A DNA stretch of 64,000 bases from Geodermatophilus arenarius (GTDB taxonomy: Bacteria; Actinomycetota; Actinomycetes; Mycobacteriales; Geodermatophilaceae), in contig NZ_JBHSGR010000023.1 in NCBI RefSeq assembly GCF_042654585.1, positions 1-64,000 on the forward strand, written 5' to 3'. The notes below the pieces were generated by a model. It saw nothing but the letters and a program-made list of their open reading frames with translations, did no database searches and was not told the origin of the DNA. The position numbers and the translations under genes are program-made. The stretch's first letter is position 1. Each line of letters starts with the position of its first letter. Shown one piece after another: positions 15,485-23,128 of the stretch.

Positions 15485-17715
15485 TCGCTGCCGTTGCTCA
15501 CCAGGATCGACACCAGCTGGCCCGGCACGGCGCGGCCGCCGCGCGGCGGGCTGGTGCCCAGGAGGGTGCCGGCCGGCTCGTCGCTGTCGACGCGCACCGT
15601 CCGCGCGGTGAACCCGGCGTCGGTGAGGGCCCGCTCGCAGGCCCGGACGCCGGAGCAGCCGGGCACCGGGCGGGTGTTGCCGTTCTGCACGGTCTCGTCC
15701 GCGGGCGGGAACTCGCCGCTGCCGCGCGCGGTGAGGATCGGCTCCATCGCGTCGTGCCAGATGGTGGCGCCCTTGCCGCCACCGAAGCCGCCGACGTCCT
15801 CGTTGCGCTTGGGGTTGAGGACCATGACGCTCGCGGTGATCTCGGGCGTGTAGCCCACGAACGCCACCGAGTAGTTGTCCTGCGAGGTGCCGGTCTTGCC
15901 GGCGATCTGGTGGCCGCGGACGTAGGCGCGCGCCCCGGTCTGCCCCGGGTTCCCCGGCTCGACGTCCTTGCGCAGCATCTGGTTCATCGTGTTGGCCACG
16001 CCCGGTGGGATCGCCTCGGGCGTGCACCGGTCGCCGACCGCGAGCGGTTCGCCGTCGGCGCCGACCGCCGGCTCCCCGTTCCGGTCGAGGACGGCGGTCA
16101 CCGGGACGACGTCGCACTGCGTGCCGCCGGCGGCGAACGTCGAGTAGGCGCTGGCCAGGGCCAGCGGGCTGGTCGCCTCGGCGCCGAAGGTGAACGACCC
16201 GCGGTTCTCGTCGATGATCTGCTGGGCCAGCCCCGGCGGGCTGAACTGGAACAGCCCCGCCGCCTCGGCCATGCGCACCGGCTCCTCGACGCTGCCCAGG
16301 GCGTCCTCGAGCGCGAGGAAGTAGGTGTTGGAGGACTGGTACAGCGCCGTCGTCAGGTCCAGCGTCGAGCGGTAGCCCGACCCGGCGTTGCGGACGCAGT
16401 ACCGGCCGTCGGTGTCCCGGCCCTCGCACGGGCCGGAGTAGACCCGGGAGACGTAGGGGTCGGGCGCGGTGAGCGTGTAGTAGGACGAGTAGCCCCGGGC
16501 CAGGGCCGCGGCGGCGACGAACACCTTGTACGTGGAGCCCGAGCCCTGGCTGGGCGCCACGTTGAGGTTGAACGACTCCTGGGTGCGGTCGGCGAGGTCG
16601 TAGCCGAAGGTCCGGTTGACGCTCATCGCCAGCAGGTGGCCGGTGCCGGGCTCGACGGCGGTGAACATCGCGGCCAGCGAGTCCTCCCGCGGGAGCGTCT
16701 CGAGCACCGCGGCGTCGCCGGAGCGCTGCAGCTCGGGGTCCAGGGTGGTCTGCACGGTGTAGCCGCCGTTGTCCAGCTGTTCCTGGCTGAGCCCGAGCTC
16801 CTGGATCAGGTACCGCTGCACGAAGTCGCAGACGAACGGGCCGACGCTCGCCTGGACGCAGCCGCGGGGCGGGGCGGGCGCGGGTGCCAGCCCGAGCGGC
16901 GCGGCCGCGGCCGCCGCCGCCTCGTCGGCGGGGACGAGGCCCTGCTCGGCCATCCGGGACAGCACCTCGTTGCGCCGCGCGGTGGCCGCCTCGGGGTCGG
17001 TGAACGGGTCGTCGTTCACCGGGCTCTGCACGAGGCCGGCCAGCAGGGCCGCCTGCGGCAGGGTGAGCGCCGCGGCGTCGACACCGAAGAAGGCGCGGGC
17101 GGCCGGCTGCACGCCGTAGGCGTTCTGGCCGAAGTAGACGGTGTTGAGGTAGCGGGTGAGGATCTCGTCCTTGCTGTAGAGGTCCTCCAGCGCCAGGGCC
17201 AGGCGCGCCTCGCGCAGCTTGCGGCCCACCGTCTGCTCGGTGGCGGCGGTCCGCTCCTCGGGGGTGTCGGCGGTCTGCAGCAGCGTCTGCTTGACCAGCT
17301 GCTGGGTGAGCGTCGAGCCGCCCTCGGCCACCTCGCCGGCGGCGATGTTGGTGACCAGCGCGCGCAGCGTCCCCTGCACGTCCAGACCGCGGTGGCCGTA
17401 GAAGCGGGAGTCCTCGATGGCCACCATCGCGTCCTTCATGACGTCCGCGATCTCGGCGGGCTCCACGGGGTCGCGGTTCTCGTCGTAGAAGTACGTGATC
17501 GGCTCGCCGTCGGCGGCGAGCAGCACGGTGTTCCCCGGCGGCGAGGGGTCGGTGAACTCGGTGGGCAGGTCGCCGAGCAGCCCGGTGGACTGCTGGGCGG
17601 CGATCGCGGGACCCCCGATCCACGGGAGGAGCAGGCCCGCCACCAGTGCCCCGGCGACCACGATCGTCGCGGCCAACCGGAGCAACGTGCCGGCCCGGCT
17701 GTCCTGCCGGTCCAT
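15214..17715 (-). CDS. class A penicillin-binding protein (GT51 plus transpeptidase, PASTA)
   Basis: The 833-residue protein has a short cytoplasmic N-terminus and a membrane anchor (about 14-38). A GT51 glycosyltransferase domain carries catalytic E101 in IEDSRFYGHRG and EGGSTLTQQLVKQ. The transpeptidase domain has S394-T-Y-K397, SSN (461-463) and KTG (607-609). A single PASTA-like domain (about 675-740) precedes a 90-residue Pro/Thr/Glu tail. It polymerises glycan strands and cross-links the peptides outside the membrane. The ATG at 17715 has GGGAGGGAGG just before it. The tail-coding DNA overlaps the convergent YihY gene by 271 bp. Confidence 0.94.
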   Translation of the reverse strand: MDRQDSRAGTLLRLAATIVVAGALVAGLLLPWIGGPAIAAQQSTGLLGDLPTEFTDPSPPGNTVLLAADGEPITYFYDENRDPVEPAEIADVMKDAMVAIEDSRFYGHRGLDVQGTLRALVTNIAAGEVAEGGSTLTQQLVKQTLLQTADTPEERTAATEQTVGRKLREARLALALEDLYSKDEILTRYLNTVYFGQNAYGVQPAARAFFGVDAAALTLPQAALLAGLVQSPVNDDPFTDPEAATARRNEVLSRMAEQGLVPADEAAAAAAAPLGLAPAPAPPRGCVQASVGPFVCDFVQRYLIQELGLSQEQLDNGGYTVQTTLDPELQRSGDAAVLETLPREDSLAAMFTAVEPGTGHLLAMSVNRTFGYDLADRTQESFNLNVAPSQGSGSTYKVFVAAAALARGYSSYYTLTAPDPYVSRVYSGPCEGRDTDGRYCVRNAGSGYRSTLDLTTALYQSSNTYFLALEDALGSVEEPVRMAEAAGLFQFSPPGLAQQIIDENRGSFTFGAEATSPLALASAYSTFAAGGTQCDVVPVTAVLDRNGEPAVGADGEPLAVGDRCTPEAIPPGVANTMNQMLRKDVEPGNPGQTGARAYVRGHQIAGKTGTSQDNYSVAFVGYTPEITASVMVLNPKRNEDVGGFGGGKGATIWHDAMEPILTARGSGEFPPADETVQNGNTRPVPGCSGVRACERALTDAGFTARTVRVDSDEPAGTLLGTSPPRGGRAVPGQLVSILVSNGSDYVEPAPEPAPPTEPAPAPPTGPPPAPGTRPPTTSPPTSPPPPPAPEPPQTPEPPPPATEPPTAPATPPPPPAAPATEAPPPGSPWRPTA

Positions 17716-17803
17716 GGGCCTCCCTCCCGTGCGCGCACACTGCAACAGAGATCACGTCCGGCCACAACGACCCGCGCCGTGCGGTCCCGCGGTCGGGGGA
17801 CGC

Positions 17804-19882
17804 TCAGCCCTCCAGCAGGGCGGGCAGGTCGTCGCGGTGCAGCACCACCAGCGTGCTCACCGCCCGGGTGAGCACGACGTAGAGCCGGGACAGCCCCCGC
17901 GGCTCGGCGGCCACGATCGCCGCCGGGTCGGCCACCACGACGGCGTCGAACTCCAGCCCCTTCGCCAGCGCGGCGGGCACGACGGCGACCCGCCCGGCCG
18001 CCGGGCCGTCGTCGGCGAGCACCGACGCCGGCAGGCCCGCGGCGGCCAGCAGCCGCGCCACCTCGGGGACCGCGGCGTCGGCGCAGACGACGCCGACCGA
18101 CCCGGGGCCGGCCGCGAGGTCGGCGACCACCTCGGCCAGCGGCCCGGCGAGGTCGGCGACCGGGCGGACGGCGAGCGCACCGGGGTCCCGGCGCACGGCG
18201 GTGGCCGCGGGCAGGCCGGGCGCGATCGCCGGCAGCAGCCGGTTGGCGTAGTCGAGGACCTCCCCCGGGACCCGGTAGCCGCGGGTCAGCGGCCGGACGG
18301 CGGTGTCCGGGCGGCCCAGGCCCGCGAGCGTCGGCGCCCAGTCGGCCGGCGACCACGGGCTGGTGGCCTGCGCGAGGTCGCCGAGCACGGTGAGCGAGCC
18401 GGCGGCCAGCCGGCGGGCCACCGCGCGGCACTGCATGGGCGAGAGGTCCTGCGCCTCGTCGACGACGACGTGCCCGTAGCCCGCCGTCCGCTCGAGCAGC
18501 CCGGCCACCTCGTCGACCAGGACGGCGTCGGCGGCGGTCCACGGCGCGGTGCCGACCGAGCGCGGCGCCGGGCGGTGCAGCAGCGCCTGCTCGTCGTCGC
18601 CGAGCACGCCGCGGGCGGCGCGGGCCAGGACCGCGGGGTCGCCGAGCAGCTCCAGGACCAGGCCGGCCGGGTCGCGGGCGGGCCAGACGGCGTCGCAGAA
18701 CGCGCGGACCTCGGGGCTGCGTGCGGCCCGGCGGGTCTCGGCGTCGGTCGGGCTGCCGCCGGCCTCCTCCTGCTGCCGGCGGGCGTCCTCGGCGAGCAGC
18801 AGCGCCAGCCGCTCCCGGCCGGCGGTGTGGTGCAGCCGCTGCCGGTCGTCGGGCACGCGGCCGCGCCGCCGCAGGTCGTCGACGTACCGCTTGAGCCGCT
18901 CCACCGGCACCCGGTAGCGGCGGCCGGCCAGCGGCACCAGGACGTCGTCGGCGGGCTTGGCGATCGCGCCCCACAGCGCCCGCTCCAGCACCTGCGCCAT
19001 GCGGGCGTCGCCCTTGAGGGCGGCGACCTCCGGGGCGTCCTGCGCCCGCACCGGCACCCGGCCGGTCAGCTCGGCGACCGTGGTCTGGTCGACGTCGACC
19101 TCGCCGAGGGTGGGGAGCACCTGCTCGACGTAGCGCAGGAACGCCCGGTTGGGCCCGACGACGAGGACGCCGGTGCGGGCCAGCTGCCCGCCGTGCGTGT
19201 AGAGCAGGTAGGCGGCGCGGTGCAGGCCGACGGCGGTCTTGCCGGTGCCCGGCGCGCCCTGCACGCACACCGACTCGGCCAGCGGGGCCCGGACGATCTC
19301 GTCCTGCTCGGGCTGGATGGTGGCGACGATGTCGCGCATGGGGCCGGAGCGCGGGCGCTCGATCTCCTGGAGCAGGACCCGGCTCGACGTCTCCGCCCGC
19401 GGCAGGGCGCCGTCGCCCTCCTCCCCCGCCCCGAGCAGCTCGTCCTCGTAGGAGGTCAGCTCGCCCCCGGAGAAGCCGAACCGGCGGCGGCGGACCAGGC
19501 CCTGCGGATCGGCGGCGCTGGCCCGGTAGAACGGCCGGCTCATCGGCGCGCGCCAGTCGATGACCACCGGCCGCCCGGCGGCGTCGCGCACGTGCCGCCG
19601 GCCGATGTGGAAGGTCTCCCCGTCGCCGTCGGTGCGGCCGAAGAACGGCGGCACGCCGGGGTCGGCGGCCAGCGAGCGCAGCCGCTCGGCGCGGGCGGCG
19701 CCGAGGCGCTCGGAGGCCCAGGCGTCGACGCCGGCGTCCACGACGGCGGAGGCGGCGGCGCGCATCCCGGCGAGGCAGTCCCCGGCGAGGGCCAGGTGGG
19801 CGCGCTCGGCGGTCAGGACGGGGTCGGCCCCCGCATCGCTCGGAGTGGCGGTCACGCTCGTGTCGGTCGGTGTCGCTGACAC
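17804..19882 (-). CDS. HelD/HelR-like superfamily 1 ATPase
   Basis: The 692-residue protein has a UvrD-like SF1 core: Walker A GAPGTGKT (209-216), Walker B with VVVDEAQDLSPMQCR, motif III LGDLAQATSPW, and motif VI-like LYVVLTRAVSTLVVL. It starts with a helical N-terminal arm and the FHIGRRHVRD...PVVIDWRAPMSRPFYRA block typical of HelD. Such proteins pull stalled RNA polymerase off DNA, and the actinobacterial HelR class also displaces rifampicin. I did not find a convincing rifamycin-associated element upstream, so a resistance role is unproven. GTG at 19882 is used; GTG at 19855 is an alternative. Confidence 0.88.
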   Translation of the reverse strand: MSATPTDTSVTATPSDAGADPVLTAERAHLALAGDCLAGMRAAASAVVDAGVDAWASERLGAARAERLRSLAADPGVPPFFGRTDGDGETFHIGRRHVRDAAGRPVVIDWRAPMSRPFYRASAADPQGLVRRRRFGFSGGELTSYEDELLGAGEEGDGALPRAETSSRVLLQEIERPRSGPMRDIVATIQPEQDEIVRAPLAESVCVQGAPGTGKTAVGLHRAAYLLYTHGGQLARTGVLVVGPNRAFLRYVEQVLPTLGEVDVDQTTVAELTGRVPVRAQDAPEVAALKGDARMAQVLERALWGAIAKPADDVLVPLAGRRYRVPVERLKRYVDDLRRRGRVPDDRQRLHHTAGRERLALLLAEDARRQQEEAGGSPTDAETRRAARSPEVRAFCDAVWPARDPAGLVLELLGDPAVLARAARGVLGDDEQALLHRPAPRSVGTAPWTAADAVLVDEVAGLLERTAGYGHVVVDEAQDLSPMQCRAVARRLAAGSLTVLGDLAQATSPWSPADWAPTLAGLGRPDTAVRPLTRGYRVPGEVLDYANRLLPAIAPGLPAATAVRRDPGALAVRPVADLAGPLAEVVADLAAGPGSVGVVCADAAVPEVARLLAAAGLPASVLADDGPAAGRVAVVPAALAKGLEFDAVVVADPAAIVAAEPRGLSRLYVVLTRAVSTLVVLHRDDLPALLEG

Positions 19883-20005
19883 GGCCGGTGGACGTTACGC
19901 CGTCGTGTGCCGTGGGTCACGTCCGCCCCCGGGGTCGTGCGACTCCGCGGGCGTGCACCGGAGGCGGCGGTGTGGTCCCGCGGGCCGGTGGGGAGGATGC
20001 GGGAC

Positions 20006-21022
20006 ATGCCCGACTCGATGCTCGCCGGCCGGCTCAACGTGCGCACCAAGCAGTTCGAGGTCAAGGAGGTGCCGCGCCCGGTGCCCGGGCCGGGGCAGGT
20101 CCTCGTCGAGGTCCGCGCGGCCGGCATCTGCCTGTCCGACGTCCACCTCGTCGACGGCACGCTCAACCCGCTGTTCCTGCAGGGCGAGGAGGTCACGCTC
20201 GGCCACGAGGTGGCCGGCGTCGTCGCCGGGCTCGGGGACGGCGTGACCGGCTGGCAGGCCGGGCAGCGGGTCCTCCTGCAGGCCGGCGAGGAGGTCGACG
20301 GCTGGATCCACACCCGCGGCGTCGACTACGACGGCGGCTGGGCGCAGTACGCGCTGGCCACCGTCGAGACCCTGGTCCCCATCCCCGACGAGCTGCCCTT
20401 CGAGCAGGCGTGCATCGTGCCCGACGCCGTGTCGACGCCGTGGGCCTCGATCGTCAAGACGGCCGGGGTGCGCGCCGGGGAGCCGGTGGGCGTGTGGGGC
20501 ATCGGCGGTCTCGGGGCGCACGCGGTGCAGCTGCTGCGGCTGGCCGGCGCGGCGCCGATCGTCGCCGTCGACCCGGTGGAGTCCGCCCGGCAGCGGGCCC
20601 TGGACCTCGGCGCCGACCTCGCCCTGGACCCGTCCGAGGACGTCGCCGGCGGGGTGCGGCAGCTCACCGGCGGCGCGGGCCTGTCCTGCGCGTTCGACTT
20701 CGCCGGCGTGGCCGCGGTGCGCGAGCAGGCGGTGCGCTGCCTGGAGCGCGAGGGCAGGCTGGTGCTCGTCGGGCTCACCGACCAGCCGCTGACCATCCGC
20801 AACGGCACGCAGTTCAGCTACTTCTCGCAGCAGGTCCTCGGCCACTACGGCTCCGAGCCCGGGCACGTGCAGCAGCTGGTCGGCCTCGTCCGGCACGGCC
20901 GGCTGGACCTGTCCCGCTCGATCTCCGGCACCCTGCCGCTCGAGGACGCGGCGAAGGGCATCGAGATGCTCGAGCGCAAGGAGGGCAACCCGATCCGCCT
21001 GGTCCTGCTCCCGAACGGCTGA
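20006..21022 (+). CDS. zinc-binding medium-chain dehydrogenase
   Basis: The 338-residue protein is an MDR-superfamily alcohol dehydrogenase-like enzyme. The GroES-like domain has zinc ligands in AGICLSDVHL (Cys) and TLGHEVAG (His), and the Rossmann domain has GVWGIGGLGAHAVQLL and acidic D in IVAVDPVESARQ, which favours NAD(H). The four-cysteine structural zinc loop is replaced by LLQAGEEVDGWIHTRG, so only a catalytic zinc is expected. The ATG at 20006 has GGGAGGA 8-9 nt upstream; the longer frame starting at 19907 lacks this. Substrate is unknown. Confidence 0.88.
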   Translation: MPDSMLAGRLNVRTKQFEVKEVPRPVPGPGQVLVEVRAAGICLSDVHLVDGTLNPLFLQGEEVTLGHEVAGVVAGLGDGVTGWQAGQRVLLQAGEEVDGWIHTRGVDYDGGWAQYALATVETLVPIPDELPFEQACIVPDAVSTPWASIVKTAGVRAGEPVGVWGIGGLGAHAVQLLRLAGAAPIVAVDPVESARQRALDLGADLALDPSEDVAGGVRQLTGGAGLSCAFDFAGVAAVREQAVRCLEREGRLVLVGLTDQPLTIRNGTQFSYFSQQVLGHYGSEPGHVQQLVGLVRHGRLDLSRSISGTLPLEDAAKGIEMLERKEGNPIRLVLLPNG

Positions 21023-21024
21023 GC

Positions 21025-21690
21025 TCAGGGCCGGTCGCCGGGTTCCACGACGTGCACCCGCACGGCGCGGAACCGGGCGGGGGTGGCCAGCAGGACCTCC
21101 TTCGTCGGCTCGCCGACCTCCAGCGCCGGTTCCCGGCGCAGCGCCGCCAGCGGGGCGAGCCGGGGGTCGGCGAGCACGGCGTCGACCATCCCCCGGTCCC
21201 CGCCGGTGAACAGGGCGTCGACCCCGCCGGCGTGCGGCAGCAGCACCCGGGCCGCGGTGTCGGCGGCCGCGGCGACCACGGCGTCGGCCTGGTTGCCGCG
21301 GCGCCGGGCGAAGCGCTGCTGGCTCCAGCCGCCGGCCGCGCTGCGGCCCTGCACCAGCCGGCTGTCGACCTTGGAGACGACGAGGTCCGCGCCGTCGAAG
21401 ACGCCGGTGGCCCAGCGGCCGCGGCGCACCAGCAGGACGGCGGCCCGCCGCGGCCGGCGTGCGGCGGCGGTGAAGGTGGCGAGCGGCGCCGGGCCCGGGG
21501 TCCAGCCGAACGGCGCGCGCAGCGTCACGGTCGTGCCGTCGGCGCAGGTGACCCGCACGGTGCCGTCGTCGTCGACGGCCGTGTCGAAGGCGCCGTGCCG
21601 GGTGGCGACGCCGTCCAGCCACCGGCCGAGCCGCTCGGGCGCGACGCCGAGGACCCGGCCGCCGCCCGCGGCGGGACGCGGCCGGGTCAG
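21025..21690 (-). CDS. acVLRF1 family peptidyl-tRNA hydrolase, CTG start
   Basis: The 221-residue protein matches the actinobacterial Vms1-like release-factor family acVLRF1. It has an N-terminal PERLGRWLDG segment, a central eRF1-like fold and the GGWSQQRFARRRGNQAD catalytic loop (120-136) with its Gln/Arg-rich signature. Vms1-like enzymes cut peptidyl-tRNA on stalled ribosomes. No ATG or GTG exists at the family's N-terminus in this frame. Starting at the CTG at 21688-21690 gives the expected length and makes a CTGA overlap with the MFS stop, parallel to the common ATGA/GTGA couplings here. An upstream start would lie deep inside the MFS gene. Confidence 0.82.
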   Translation of the reverse strand: MTRPRPAAGGGRVLGVAPERLGRWLDGVATRHGAFDTAVDDDGTVRVTCADGTTVTLRAPFGWTPGPAPLATFTAAARRPRRAAVLLVRRGRWATGVFDGADLVVSKVDSRLVQGRSAAGGWSQQRFARRRGNQADAVVAAAADTAARVLLPHAGGVDALFTGGDRGMVDAVLADPRLAPLAALRREPALEVGEPTKEVLLATPARFRAVRVHVVEPGDRP

Positions 21691-22901
21691 CGCGCCATCG
21701 CCGGCTCGGCGGCGTGCTCGGCCGGCACGTGCAGCAGCCGCTGCGCGGCGAGCACGACGACGGCGGCGATCCCGGCCGAGACCGTGGCGACGAGGAACGC
21801 GGCGTTGGCGCTGACGGTGTCGACGACCTTCCCGGCGATCGAGGTGCCGACGGCGACGCCGAGGCCGAGCGCGGTGCCGATCCAGGTGAACGCCTCGGTC
21901 ACCGCCACCCGCGGCACGATGAGCTCGGCGAGGGTGAACGAGCTGATCAGCGACGGCGAGACGGCCACCCCGGCCACGACGACGAACGGGATCATCACCC
22001 AGACGTTGCCGATGAGGACCAGCGGCACGGTGAGCACGGTCAGCGTCGCGAGCACGACCAGCAGCCGGTGCCGCAGCGGGTGCCGCCAGTGCACGGCGCC
22101 CCAGCCGATCCCGCTGATCATCGAGCCGAGCGCGAGGCCCGCGATGAGCACGCCGGACAGGCCCATCGCGCCGACCTCGTCGGCGAAGGCGACCAGCGCG
22201 ATCTCCAGCGTGCCGAGGATCGACCCGACGGCGGCGCCGACGACGAACAGCACCCGCAGGCCCGGCGTGCGGATGGCCGAGGGCCCCTTGCGCGCCTCGT
22301 GCCCGTGCGGCGGCGGCTCGGTGCGCCCCTGCGCGGCGAACAGCAGCGCCCCGACGACGGCGAGGGTGAAGGCGGTGACGACGCCGGAGGTCGAGTGCCC
22401 GGTGGTGGACAGGAAGGTCACCAGCACCGGCCCGACGATGAACACCAGCTCGTCGACGACGGACTCCATCGCCAGCGCCGTGTGCAGGCGGTGGGTGCCG
22501 CGCAGCAGGTGGGTCCAGCGCACCCGGATCATCGAGGCGACCGGCGGGATGCACGCCCCCGCGACGCCGGCGGTGACGAAGAAGGTCCACCGCGGCCAGT
22601 CCTCCTTGACCGCGGCGAGGAACAGCGCCCCGGCCGCCGCGAACACCGCGACGACGGGCAGCAGCGTCCGGCGCTGGCCGAAGGTGTCCGCCAGCCGGCC
22701 GATGACCGGGCCGGCCAGGGCGGTGGTGACCGCGCCCGCGGCGGCGACCACGCCGCCCAGGCCGTAGGAGCCGGTCTCGTCCGCGACCAGCAGGACGCAC
22801 CCCAGGCCGACCATCGACAGGGGCAGCCGGCCGATGAAGGCGGCGAGCACCATGGGCAGCGCGTGCGGCGTGCGCAGCACGTGCAGGTAGGGATTGGGCA
22901 C
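21687..22901 (-). CDS. MFS transporter
   Basis: The 404-residue protein has about twelve membrane helices with an MFS motif-A loop (GRLADTFGQRRTLL) between helices 2 and 3. A hydrophilic central loop around residues 205-225 (TEPPPHGHEARKGP) and a long second half of the YcaD/EntS general type follow. It is probably an exporter of an unknown solute. The GTG start at 22901 is followed directly by MPNPYLHVLRTPHALP. Its stop overlaps the acVLRF1 CTG start, so a membrane transporter and a ribosome-rescue factor share a transcript. Confidence 0.87.
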   Translation of the reverse strand: MPNPYLHVLRTPHALPMVLAAFIGRLPLSMVGLGCVLLVADETGSYGLGGVVAAAGAVTTALAGPVIGRLADTFGQRRTLLPVVAVFAAAGALFLAAVKEDWPRWTFFVTAGVAGACIPPVASMIRVRWTHLLRGTHRLHTALAMESVVDELVFIVGPVLVTFLSTTGHSTSGVVTAFTLAVVGALLFAAQGRTEPPPHGHEARKGPSAIRTPGLRVLFVVGAAVGSILGTLEIALVAFADEVGAMGLSGVLIAGLALGSMISGIGWGAVHWRHPLRHRLLVVLATLTVLTVPLVLIGNVWVMIPFVVVAGVAVSPSLISSFTLAELIVPRVAVTEAFTWIGTALGLGVAVGTSIAGKVVDTVSANAAFLVATVSAGIAAVVVLAAQRLLHVPAEHAAEPAMAR

Positions 22902-23016
22902 CGGGGAGCGAACCTGTCGTCAGGGGGACGCGGGACCGCCAGCCACGCTAACCGACGTCCGCACGCTCGGCTGGCAGACGGCTCCGTTCCGTGCACGGAC
23001 CGGCACGGACGAGCAC

Positions 23017-23054
23017 GGGCCCCGCCCCGGACGACGCTGTCCGGAACGGGGCCC
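23017..23054. terminator. imperfect GC hairpin downstream of pckG
   Basis: GGGCCCCG-CC-CCGGAC and GTCCGG-AA-CGGGGCCC form a 14-bp stem broken by one CC/AA internal mismatch, with a short loop. It lies 75 bp past the pckG stop on the minus strand and upstream of the MFS start, so it is a second terminator-like structure behind pckG. Confidence 0.6.
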
Positions 23055-23071
23055 TGGACCCGCGCGGGTGG

Positions 23072-23120
23072 CCCCCCTGCAGGCGCCCGCCGCGGGCGTG
23101 CGAGCGGCGGGGGCAGGGGG
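23072..23120 (-). repeat. structured repeat, copy A (3' UTR of pckG)
   Basis: The segment just behind the pckG stop closely resembles 47371-47423, behind the siderophore reductase gene. Both have an outer stem (here CCCCCTGC 73-80 with GCAGGGGG 113-120) around an inner stem (CCCGCCGC 86-93 with GCGGCGGG 104-111) and a loop containing GCGTGCGA. One outer-stem base pair is swapped C:G to G:C between copies, which supports selection on structure. It is probably a dispersed terminator-like element. Confidence 0.7.
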
Positions 23121-23128
23121 TCCTCCTC

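Noticed and set aside
19883..20005. Rifamycin-associated element upstream of the HelD-like gene
   Set aside because: No clear inverted repeat of the known RAE type was seen, so HelR-type rifampicin control was not claimed.
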